From Acanthaster planci (taxonomy: Eukaryota; Echinodermata; Asteroidea; Valvatida; Acanthasteridae): a DNA stretch of 64,000 nt. A program made the position numbers and the translations under genes. Positions 11,904-22,662 of this stretch are shown piece by piece; position 1 is the stretch's first letter; each line of letters begins with the position of its first letter. The notes beneath the pieces were generated by a model, which did no database searches, was not told the DNA's origin, and saw nothing but the letters and a program-made list of their open reading frames with translations. The stretch spans positions 210,456-274,455 of the forward strand of contig NW_019091514.1 in the NCBI RefSeq assembly GCF_001949145.1. The letters run 5' to 3'.

Positions 11904-14900
11904 GATGGTTGTTGGGTTTTAGGTGCGGGTTTAGCCAAATGGTTGACTCATACGGATACAGTATAGAGGAGCTGGAAACCCAGAGACTTTCACTTTAGGA
12001 AACCCAGAAACCTCTCACGAAAGGTTTCCATTTTTATTGAAACTAGCGCCCTCTGCCACTTCAAGGAGGAGCGTGCAATAATGATGGTGAATGAACTTTT
12101 AGTTGATAATTTCGATTTTACAAACATATAGTTCATTATAAAAACCGCAAAACTTTTTTATGGTTTTGTGCGATTTTTTTCACGATTAAATCTATTCTTT
12201 TAAATGTTTGTCGTATCCACATTTAATTTTCAAGACTTTAGATTCTGACTTCCCGGCAAAGTCAGTTTAATTGTAAACATGAACTACGTGTTACTTAATA
12301 TTTAAAAAATATGTAAATAGTGGCAAAGCGTCATTTAAATCTCCCCGGTGTGTTAGCTGTTGTTTGTGTACAGTTTTGCGGTTGGTACGCGTGCTGGTGT
12401 ATTGTAACTATTAAAATATTCGGCAGTAATCTGTACAACTTAACGACAGTCGAAAGGTTTCAATAAACTGCTATGTTTGAATCCCCTAGAGGTGAGGGAA
12501 CGAACATAACCACGCATTTCGTTTGACGTGGTTCTTTCTTGCCGTTTTATTTGTTCGGGGGTTTTGTCAAGAGTCTCACAATCTCGTCTGGACTTTGTGA
12601 CAGTGGTACCGGCCGTGCCTGAGCAGTGAGTATGGTGTGGGGGATTTCAACGTGATTCATTGCTCTCCATGTGTTTACCACCATTTATGTCCATTTTGTG
12701 AATACACTTTAACACTAAAAATATCAATGAATCCGACATTTTAGACTTGTTAGCATTTTGAAAAATCCTAACATGTTCTGTATTGTATTCGTTTCATTGT
12801 CGTTGCGGTGTAATTTCTTAGAATTTTTGCCTGACCAAATAATGTGCTTGGTTTGTGCTTTGTAGTTGTACACATGTACTTTGACTTTTCACTTTTGTAT
12901 GTCCTGTATTAGCCCCACTAGTGTGGCACGGACTCTCACTCCCGATTTATCCTTAAGGATAAATCGGGAGTGAGAGTCCGTGCCACACTAGTGGGGCTAG
13001 TCCTTTATGTATTGTAATAAATTCACATTCAATCATTTCAATGCAATTTGTTTACAACCATCAAAGTCTAAAAGCAGCATTGCAGTCAAGTACTTTTCCA
13101 GTACCAAGGTTCTCTGCATGCAGGGTATTGAACAGAGAAAGAGGAAATAAAGCTGGAGTGTATGTATACGTACATACTGGTTACAAATGTGTGACATTTA
13201 GATGAGAAAAATGTTTTTTTGTAATAACAGGACGCCGAGTGACTTTCGTACGTCGTCATATGTTACCGTTCAAAATTGGTTTAAGCACATACATGTAGTT
13301 TGCCAAATAAACAGAGCAGAATGGTAACATGGTTCCTGTAAGTTCTTACACTGGGCTTCTAATGAAATATCGTGTGATGGCAGTGGATTGACTCAGATTT
13401 CCTTGGATTGCAGACCCGGAAAAGTTCAACAGTCCCACTCGTAACAACTGTACCAATGTGTGAATTCAGACATGACAAAGGTCATGACCCCATCCTTGTT
13501 CCCTGTTGTAGGAAATGTTTCATGTGCATGTTGCCCATACATGTACATACTATGTACGAGGCTGTGTTTATGTGGATTTACTGGAACATACACCAAAAAG
13601 TATAGGATTGACGCAGTACACAACGCACGCTCGTAATGCGTTACAAACAGGACGCGATTGCAATCACGGTGAGAAAATTCTGTAAATTTAATTAGTGGTA
13701 ACAGGTGCAGATTCCTTGGGCATTCTAAATTTACAGATGGGTTATTTTTAATTGATTGGGACAACTGGGCAAACTAAAACTTTTGCCAGTGAGAGATCAG
13801 CATTAGCGTGCACACTCGTAACCGCTCAGGACACCACATGTTACAAACGTTACCACCATAACCTATGACTTTACAAAATACATGATCTGTCAGTTATTCA
13901 ACTGAACATACGTACAAGCATTCAGAAGGCATAACAACATCAAACACAACGGAAAAAAATTAAACAACATTTATACAAGTAATAGTTATTAGAGACTTTT
14001 TAATCCGTCATTATTGCCATGTCACATTTTGGTGTCTCGTTTACAACCGTTACCATCATGTTTAGTACTCATAAAAATGTGGTGATTGTGTTTATGTTAA
14101 CAATATTGTTGCATTTATAACTTCAGATATTGAGGTCCACATTAGATACATTTCTTTTGGGACTACGCATCCAGATGTTTTTGTAAGCAGGTTTTTATAT
14201 ACATATACCCAGTCTCATGTCTCTCCAACATGAAATAGCTAATTTAAGTTTTATTAAACAGTGAATAGTCTGAAGTCCAGCAACATATCCAGCTTCTGGT
14301 GTGGGGGGGGGCAAACTCAAAAGTGAATTAGGCTTCAAGCTCATTGAAGATGATGTTGGAGGAGAAAAACATCAAAAGCCTTACTCATGGTCATGACACC
14401 GTTGTTTTTATTTCATGGTGTTGTTTTCATAGGGTTTGGTGCTAATATAGCACTGATTACTTTCTTACCTATGACGTATTCTTTGCAAAAAAAAAAATTT
14501 CCTTGGGGGGACAAGTTGCCCCCCTCCCCGCTGGAGACACTGCTGCTGAAGTCGTCATTTTACTTTGTAATCTTACCTTTGTGCATACCAACAAATGCCC
14601 ATGTACTTGAGCTTTGTTCCCTCCTAACTAGTTCAAGATTTGGCAGAGAACTTGTTACTTGAAAAGTACTTGACAAAAACACTTTCCAAAAGGTATTATT
14701 GCATGGATGAGGCCATGTGAAATGATGGCAAACAAATCCGTCGTTCCAGATAGCAAATATTAAAGTAAAGTCCTTCCTTAACTGTTGGATGCCTGTGCCT
14801 ATGGTCACCAAAATTATTTAGTTTTACCCTTTTAAAAAAATCTTTACCATGTTTCAAATCAGCATTACCTAATTATCATCTCTGAAAATTTAATTTCTTT

Positions 14901-15197
14901 GCATTGATGACTTCTGCTGATACTTGAGAGAAATGCAAATAACTCACATTCTCATAATTGCTGAAAAAACCTGAGTGACAAAGTACATAAAATTTACTTA
15001 CTGTTCTCAATTTTATTTATCACATGTCTTTTTCCTGGAAAACAGAAAACCCTACATCGTGTGAGGCCTTCGTGTACAGGGAGTGAAAATTCAAATCCTT
15101 CACATTAGAGCTTCCTTGAAGATAGATGTGTAGATATCACATGAACACATCTGAATCTGAGAAGTACAAAGCAAATTACACAACATACATGTAAGCC
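11904..15197. other. Intergenic region between divergent RALGAPB and FBXO48-like genes
   Basis: This stretch must contain the promoter and 5' UTR of RALGAPB (minus) and the upstream region of the F-box gene (plus). A candidate untranslated first exon for the F-box gene could end at a consensus donor (GTGAGT) near 12627. This is weak, because no transcript evidence is available. No protein-coding exon was recognised. The 90-bp palindrome at 12910-12999 is the outstanding structure. The stretch 13200-14090 contains several scattered GTTACAA/CGTTACC motifs and TACATGTAC motifs with no assigned role. Confidence 0.5.
12910..12999. repeat. Perfect 90-bp palindrome (two 45-bp arms, no spacer)
   Basis: The sequence reads identically on both strands from TAGCCCCACTAGTGTGGCAC on the left, through a centre of ATCCTTAAGGAT (axis between 12954 and 12955), to the mirrored right end. 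There is no mismatch and no loop. The outermost 29 bases of each arm resemble a single copy at 35692-35721 (AGAGTCTGTGCCAAATTAGT), so the arm is part of a dispersed repeat. It could be a foldback transposon remnant or a recent inverted duplication. A palindrome-inducing assembly artefact cannot be excluded. Confidence 0.95.
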
Positions 15198-16481
15198 ATG
15201 AGTGCTCCGCTGCATCCCAAGAGGTCCATTCCAACTTGCCATCACCACCACTTGCAAGGAGCTAAACTGCCATCAATAGCCAACCTGCCACTTGATCTGA
15301 TGCAGCGGCTACCCCCTGAGCTGTATCTGGGCATACTGCTAAGGCTGGACGCCAAGAGCTTGCAGAGTGCCTGGCAAACTTGCAAGTTGTGGAACTCCAC
15401 CATCGAGGACACAGACTGGCTGTGGAGAAAGTTTTGCCATCTGAAGTGCGACGATTGTACCTTGAAAGAGATACAGAGGGATGTAGGACTCGGGTATTCA
15501 TGGAAGGTGGGTGAAAAAGTCACATTTCACATACATGTATCAGGGGTGAGATTTCTCAGCTTTGTAGCTGATTTCAGCTTTTTTTTGTTTCGGATTTCAG
15601 CTTTTTTTCGTCACTGGCTGTGTACAAAAGTACATGTGTATAGTAGATTTTCACAGTTCAGCTTCTTTATGCCTTTTTTCAGCTGTTTTCAGCTACTTTT
15701 ATCATTAGTCAATCTCACCCTGGATGTACTTAGTTCTGTGATTCTAGTTTGTAAAGCTCTGGAATAATTTCTGGTCAAAGTTATCAGAACTAGACTTTTA
15801 TAGGAAGTAGCTGTGACACAAGCATTTTTCTCAAAGTCATCCAAATTTCTGACTACCGAGAAAAACAAATTTTGGACCTTCAAGATTTTTTCAGTGCTCA
15901 GCGGACAGAGTGTTAATTACAGTTCCAAACTGGGTCACAACATCACAGTGAACAGTTCTGCTGTTTTGATGTGAATGGAGAATGCTGAAATTGTAACAGT
16001 AGAATTAGTATTCTGGACTGCGTGTTTTGATTTCATTTTATACTATCAAGGATCAGATCTCTTAAGCCCCAGTCCAGTTGAGTATAATGTAGAGATAAGA
16101 ATGGGACCCCAACACGGTTTTCAGAAGTAGAGTATAATGGCAATATTTTTAATTTTCAAAGTCTTCAGCAAAATGAATATTTTTTGGTCTGTAGGATAGA
16201 AGAATTCTGTTGCTACTGTTGGAAAGATGTTCTCCAAATTTTCTCGACTTCCCGTCTGTAAATTTTTTCCATTTTTTTTTTCAGCTTCATATTGTCCTGT
16301 TTTATGTTTCTGTTCAGGAGTCTTTCATACGGACTTGCGGACCCCACTCCATCAAGCATAAGTGGTTCAGAGGGCTTTCAGCAACCTGAACATGTACGAC
16401 AAGAACTTGCCTCCCTTCATGTGCCCCATGGACGTGGAGACTTGGGGGCACATTCTTGAACTGGAGCTGAGCCGTCAGTGA
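15198..16481 (+). CDS. FBXO48: F-box only protein 48-like, with a frameshift in exon 2
   Basis: Exon 1 is 15198-15506 (103 codons) and ends at GGAAG|GTGGGT; exon 2 starts at 16318 after CTGTTCAG. The F-box lies at about residues 37-81 (LPPELYLGILLRLDAKSL, TCKLWNSTI, WLWRKFC). The exon 1/2 junction reads GYSWK-ESFIRT, parallel to human FBXO48 GYSWR-VILLRN, followed by KHKWFRG (human KHEWLSG). From 16374 onward the conserved C-terminus (FSNLN, CPMDVETWGHILELEL, stop 16479-16481) is in another frame. The exon 2 frame as given stops at 16387-16389. One extra G in the GGG run at 16372-16374 would account for the shift. The downstream frame is still conserved, so a sequencing or assembly deletion or a very recent mutation is more likely than an old pseudogene. 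F-box proteins recruit substrates to SCF ubiquitin ligases; the substrate is unknown here. The human protein is 155 residues, a similar length. Confidence 0.85.
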
Positions 16482-16822
16482 TTAGAAGGTCTGTGCATGC
16501 TGCGCATGCAAGGTTGAGGGTGCGGTGTGGCTCACTAATAACCAAAGTTAGAGCACGTTATGTAAACGAGTTGCACATTTGAAAGTTACAAAGCCTAACA
16601 TACAATGTGTGAATGGTGCTCAACCAATGTGCTCTTTTATCAAGGTTTGAGAAACTTTGACAAGAATGCATACGATAAAGCAAACTGCTTTAGCACTACA
16701 TATATTTTGCCTTCCAGTCCATGCTGCAGTTTGTTTTTTGCTAAAAGCATCCCCAACTTAAAGAGCATTCACAGTGTACTGTTTGTTCTGAAGAATCTGA
16801 CTTAAAAAGCGTCTACACCCTC

Positions 16823-16828
16823 AATAAA
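16823..16828 (+). terminator. Candidate polyadenylation signal AATAAA of the F-box gene
   Basis: Canonical hexamer about 340 bases past the conserved stop codon, on the coding strand and in an AT-rich context. It is placed by position only. Confidence 0.4.
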
Positions 16829-18970
16829 AGAAATTACGGGTGTTTCATTTTAATTTTTATTCAGTAATGAGTATAATTGTTTTTACTCCAACATCTCACT
16901 CAGTGGTATAAGATAAAGTACCAAAATGTTGACACTGAGCAAGAATTTGTTCCAGTGAAGGTACTCTCCAGATCTTTGATAATATTTACATTTTGGTGTC
17001 ATCTATTGCCCTTTTTTATTCAGGTTGCCTTGTTTATAATATATTATTTAATATATTTTTAAATATCTAAATTTATTGTAATTTTGTTGAGAAGTATGAA
17101 GCGTAAAAATAATCGCTTTTCTTTAAATATTTTAAGTGCTCCGGAAGTTCTTTACTATTATAACTGAGCATCATTTATTTGTCACCCAGAATAGGTCCAT
17201 ATACTGAAGATGTCATTGTTCATTTACATGGAAACTTTCCCAATCCACTGTCGCCATCTGGCTTCTATGAGAAAGGGCTCGTTAACAGTGCAATGCTATC
17301 AGGACATGGGCCTGTTCTGCATGTGTACACAAAAGTCTTATTTTCCCCTTTGTGTTTAGTTTAAGGGTTGTTTTGTTGGGGGAGATGGTGAAATGGGCAA
17401 AGTCAATTGCAAGAATTGCAATTGGGAGGGTGTTTTTGATATTGAATGGGGGTTGGTTCTGGATTTAAGGCCCACCCAATACCCTTTGTCAAAACTTGAG
17501 TGTCCCCCTTTCACCCTGGGATCTACGCACTTTGTTTCATGTTGACCAAGACATTGTTTGGTGTATAGCATACAGTGTTAAGTTTATGATAGTGGCCAGT
17601 GGAAACTATTGTCATTAATAAACAAACCAACTCCCTAAAATTAGAAACAATGAAAAGTCAAAAAACCAAAAGTGACTATTCAAAATAATCCTGACCGACC
17701 ATCTTTTCAGTTGACCATTTTCCAATGCTTATACATGTACATGTACTTCTGGTGGTGTTTAAAGCTGTTCTGAAATTTCTAGCCAATGGCTTTCTTCAGA
17801 TACCAAAAGGACATCATGATGGGCAATAATTTCTAAGCCTGGCGTCTTGCGGATATCAATTACAGATGCAGATATCAATTACAATCAGTTCCAACTGTGG
17901 CCACTACATGTACACGCCTCTACTGCAGTGGAAGTCAATCCCTTATTTCATGTGACATGGGGCTTTCCAGACTTATTAGTTTTAACCCTAACACTCCTCA
18001 ATCCTTCACCTGTTGGAGGACTGAGGACTCTTTGGGTTAATGCCAAAAATTGTGAATGTCTGTCAAGTGGGTCAACGCATTCTTTGGGGTCCTAATGAAT
18101 GTATGGGATAGCTTAAACTGACCCCCCCCCAAAAAAAAGACCCAAGGCAGCTTCATTGAAACATGTATAACCTTAATTTTTAAAGCAAAAAATTTAAAAG
18201 TATATTAATTATTTTAAGTGAAAGATAATTTAAAAATATGAAACGTCTTTATAATATAGAAGATTTGTGGCACTTAAATGTGAATTTTTAATGTTTGTTT
18301 CCATGGTTGAGGGATTTTCACTCCTTATAGAAAGTGCTTGTATAATTTTGATATTCACACTGTCAAAGAGTATGGCAGAAAAAGACAATTTTTAGCACTG
18401 TTGGCAAGTTTGCTTTTATTGCATCTATGTCTGCCTTATCAAGCATTTCTTCGCAAAAATACAAAAATATTTTTCTTAATATTATTTAATGGAATGATAA
18501 CTAAAAACCACCTAATTTTTGTTCAAAACATATATTACTACTATACCTGTAAGACAAGTATTAAACGGATGCAATATTCCAGTATCAGTGATGTGAGTTT
18601 CATTTCAAAGTTTTCAAAAAGCATGCAAAACAGCCAACCAATGAAAGACAAGTGCTGGTACCAGTCTTTCTAGTACCTCAGTACCCATATGTGCTATCTG
18701 TGCTAGGAGACCCTGAGCTAAGACTTTTAATTAATGGGATAACTGGGCACCCTCTCTTTTATTTGACTGAACAAAAACAATAATCCTAATACCTGCTGGT
18801 GTCTAGTCTATATAACGCAAATCCTCACAGCCCTGACAATACAGTGAACTTTCTGGGGAAAGATACTACTTGAAGTATTCTGAGCAGGAAACACTTAGAG
18901 AATGTAAAATGCAGAGGGTCTGAATAATAAGCACTGTAAAGCTTGAACACACTAACTTAAATATGTACAC

Positions 18971-19146
18971 AATATGGGTGATTCACAACAGCGTGCCTCC
19001 AAGACTTTGCAATATGTTGGCCAATCACAATGCGCAAAATCTGCCAACCCTTTCCAAATGCGCATGGGTGGACAGAATTCGCGTATTGTGATTGGCCAGG
19101 ACCGTTGCGAACTCTTGGAGACACGCTGTTGTGAATCGCCCATATT
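18971..19146. mobile_element. MITE, 176 bp, family B copy 1
   Basis: The ends are long inverted repeats: AATATGGGTGATTCACAACA on the left and, reverse complemented, AATATGGGCGATTCACAACA on the right. The similarity continues into CCTCCAAGA and TTGGCCAATCACAAT. A second copy of identical length is at 50665-50840. Its arms cover nearly the whole element, so a transcript would form a long hairpin. It has no coding capacity. Confidence 0.8.
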
Positions 19147-21694
19147 TTGTTCTGGCCATATCCCTCCTCTAGCAATGTGATGTTTGTAAGACGTTAAATC
19201 ATGCACCATGGAACTATCTGCCCCGAGCTGAAGTGCACCCTCACCAACGAAAGAAAGACAGACTGATACAAAGTTTTCCAACTGGGTTCTTGCACGTGTT
19301 TCGGAATGCACGTGAAGACCGTACATTCTAGAATAAATTTGTTGCTCGTACTCGACATGCTTCGTGTCGAATATGCATAAACTTGCTTGCCTATTCAGTA
19401 GGTTCATACCAAAGGACTGTCAATTTCATTTAAAAACACCCTCTTTTGTTCCTGCTCGGAGCAGATTATGGTTTCATTGCTTCAGGAAGTGTAAATTGTA
19501 AGTGTACACAGCTAAGCTAGTAAGAGCCAGGCTGGCTGCTCATTTCAAACTGATACAGCAGTCAGGCTTCTTGTCCAATCTGAGGTATTCCGTAACCTTC
19601 ACTGTCCGAAGCCACCCTTTGGGACCACGAAGAGATCAAGACTCCTGAGTGAGCCATCTTATTAGTCTTCTGCACATTTTGAGTCTTGCTTGTGGTACTG
19701 ATTTTTATACCAGTATGGCTGCATTTTGATTTGCAGAAAATCAGGTCTGCATACGGAAGATGGATCGAGCACATCTGCAGAAATTGCATAATATCAATCC
19801 ACACAGCAAGGAAAATATAGAATACATGTACACTTAACCTTCAGGGACAATTAATCAAACCTCAGCTTGATTTCAGTCTCTGGCGTTCGATTCTTGAAAC
19901 CCGATTCCTTATCTTTGAAAGGTCCAGTACAATAGGGGTGAACTCCCTGCTGTAGGAGCATGTTGACATGAAACCAAAGACTGTAGACATTGTGTAACAA
20001 TTTAGGAACTGGAGCCAGAGATGAATACAAGTCAAAGATAAAGCCGAGTTTTGAAAAAGAGTTCATATTCTGCATATTTAAACACATCCATGCAACTCCC
20101 TACACTCTTTAACGTGAAGACAAAATCAACTACACTGTCTTAACAACTGAATCAATCAACTTAAAAGTCAGCACCAAACCACAGGAAAAAATATCATTTA
20201 TGACATATGTGATTGTAAATTGTATTTCAAAATAAACTATGAGACACACAAACATAATTAGAAAAGTCCCCCTTTGTGGCAGAAAATTTACATATAAATG
20301 TTACTTAATAAAATGCCACAGCAAGAAAATGAGGCTAATAAATGAATCCCACTAAATGGCACCATTAAGCTACATCCGACAAACAGACAAAAAAATAAAC
20401 AGCATTCCATTGGCAAAGCAACACTTGGAGTGAATGGTATACATCTCAGTCTACATTTATCAAAGCTATTCAAACAAACTTTACATTAGTTTTCTTGTGC
20501 CCACCTAAGAGCAAAAATACAGCTACATTTACTGGAGTATTTTGCTGAAAGATGTCAATAATTCATCCATTTTGGCCAACAAAAAACATATAACTTGGAG
20601 GCATTTTGCTTGGAATGGTCAATCTACTAAATGTCACATCTTATGTGTTTATGGGCTTTAAAAGCCATTGTTATAACTCTGTCTTGAATACTACATTTTC
20701 ACTGGTCCAGGGCAATCGTGACTGGGCAATAAAAATGCATGTCACCCTCACTGTCACAAATCACACATCGGTGATGTACAATAGTGACATCAGAGACTAG
20801 TCCTCCCCCCCCACACACACAGTTAAAACCATAATCTGGGGACGTTGAACAGGGACGCCTATTCCTTGGTACCTCTGTTACTTTCACTGGTGACTACACA
20901 GGTAGTAATAGTAAACTCTTGAAGGAGCAGTAAACTGGTATGCAATGCGATCAGTTGTCGGAACAGTGAAAGTTTTTGTCAAAGGTTAACGATTGTTTGA
21001 AGGTTGTTTGCACAAGCTTCAGGGCATATGCAGATTTTCCTCCCATAATGGTTTTCAAGATATAAATATATTGCAATTAAAGCAAGACGTGTGACCAACA
21101 CAACTGAACTAATCAGTGAAGCAACTAGTCTGCACCTGTTGTACAACTTTCTGTGCAGCAACGGACTGAATTACTCATTTCAATTGAATTTGAGATCAAA
21201 AATTTGAGCATTTCAAAGAATTCAACACAGAGGTATGATAAAACAATTATTTACAGGTGTGATATGGTATGTGATGTTTTAACACCATTGGTGACGTACA
21301 GCTCCCTCGATTTTGCCTTGGTGCTCTCAGTCCCTTGGGTGTTAAAAACATCATGTCCCATGTCAGAGCAGTGAATTGTTAAATGCACAATAAAAGTGGC
21401 TTAGGTGGGCATTCCCAAATCCACCCAAATGTAGCAGAGAAATGCTGGGCCCAATTGCACAGAGCCACCAAGCACAAAATGTCGCTTGACAAATTGGCAG
21501 ATTTCTGCGCTGAGCAAAAGAGACCAGAGAGCCAGTCTAATTTTGCTGTTCCGTCCCTGGTAATGAAACTGAATGGACCTTAAACATAATTTTATTTTTG
21601 TGTACACTTTTCAATGCGGGGCTCTGCGTATTGAGTCCCATCTCACTGCCATTGGAAAGCATACAAGTAAACAGAGTGTGACATCATTATGTCT

Positions 21695-22252
21695 TATGCT
21701 GTGTTCTCATTGGACGTTTTCTTCGGCGGGCATGCGGAAACTTGCTGCGACATTCCTTCATGTCAATCTACCACGCATTCCCACGTGGACATTTTTTAAC
21801 CGTGACGGAATGTTTATTCGCCGTGTTAGACCTAATAATAAGACCAGCTGATTACATTGCCTGCGCTTTACAAATCATGACCAAGTCGGCAAAATCTGAC
21901 AAAACAATGACAAAATCAGGCGAATGCTGCCAAATCTGCAACCATTTTCACGTACCTGCTATCAATCTCTATGTAGGCAGTAGTCTGGTTGGTATGTTCA
22001 GCGTGGTTGCAGTCAATCTGCATGTACATTGTATGGGAACTGTTTCCATTGGACTTTTTTGCACCCATGCTAACTAACTGTGGCTGCGCAGAAATCTTCC
22101 GCGACCCTTTTTGGCCTGTTAGTTTTACATCGCGATCACGGTAAGTTGACAGGGACGTTAGTTTACCCAATGTTCCCATTAGATTTAATTTTATATTCTA
22201 CAGGAAAGTTGTGGTAAGTTTTCCAAAAAGTCTTAATGGAAACACGGCTATA
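21695..22252. mobile_element. Possible MITE with CCGTGTTTCCATT-type ends
   Basis: The left end reads TATGCTGTGTTCTCATTGGA and the right end, reverse complemented, reads TATAGCCGTGTTTCCATTAA, a short imperfect inverted repeat. Similar GTTTCCATTGG and GTTCCCATTAG words occur inside, suggesting nested or composite copies. A related end (AGCCGTGTTTCCATTTC) appears near 30139. The boundaries are uncertain. Confidence 0.4.
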
Positions 22253-22662
22253 GGTCTATTATTAATAGCACAGTAAGCTTAAAAGTACTAACTGACCGGC
22301 AGAGAGAAGACGATGAAGAAATGTTGCTTTAGAGGTCAAAGGAAACCTCAGGAAAATATATTCTGAGGAAACCTCAGTCAGGGACTACAAAAACCGTATT
22401 GGTAGCCTGGGTAGGAATCAAACCCTGGTCACAGAGGTGAAAGTTAATGAAAGTACAAACCAGGCTTAGCAACATTCTGTGCTAATCAGTTCTATGAAAT
22501 TGGTCCAAGGTGCTAGATTTGGATGGTTTCAGAGGGGAAGGGTTGGAATATTGTATTCCGAAAGCACCCCTAAGACACTGTTAATCTATTAAGTACTGAA
22601 CATGTTTCACACAAGTTTCCAGCTCTGCGGACACGGTTTTGCCAATGTGAATATTCCAGCCA

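Larger units (their letters stand above)
16482..22662. other. Intergenic region between FBXO48-like and PIGL
   Basis: No gene could be supported. Reading frames are short and without domains. The stretch holds two foldback elements (18971-19146 and 21695-22252), a partial relative of the 229-472 element near 21448, and TACATGTAC motifs near 17731. The 3' UTR of the F-box gene enters from the left and that of PIGL from the right. Confidence 0.5.

Noticed and set aside
17179-17340. Plus-strand frame containing GPYTEDVIVHLHGNFPNPL after an acceptor-like CACCCAG
   Set aside because: The composition is protein-like, but there is no start, no good donor, no recognised domain and no neighbouring exon. 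The evidence is too weak to call an exon.
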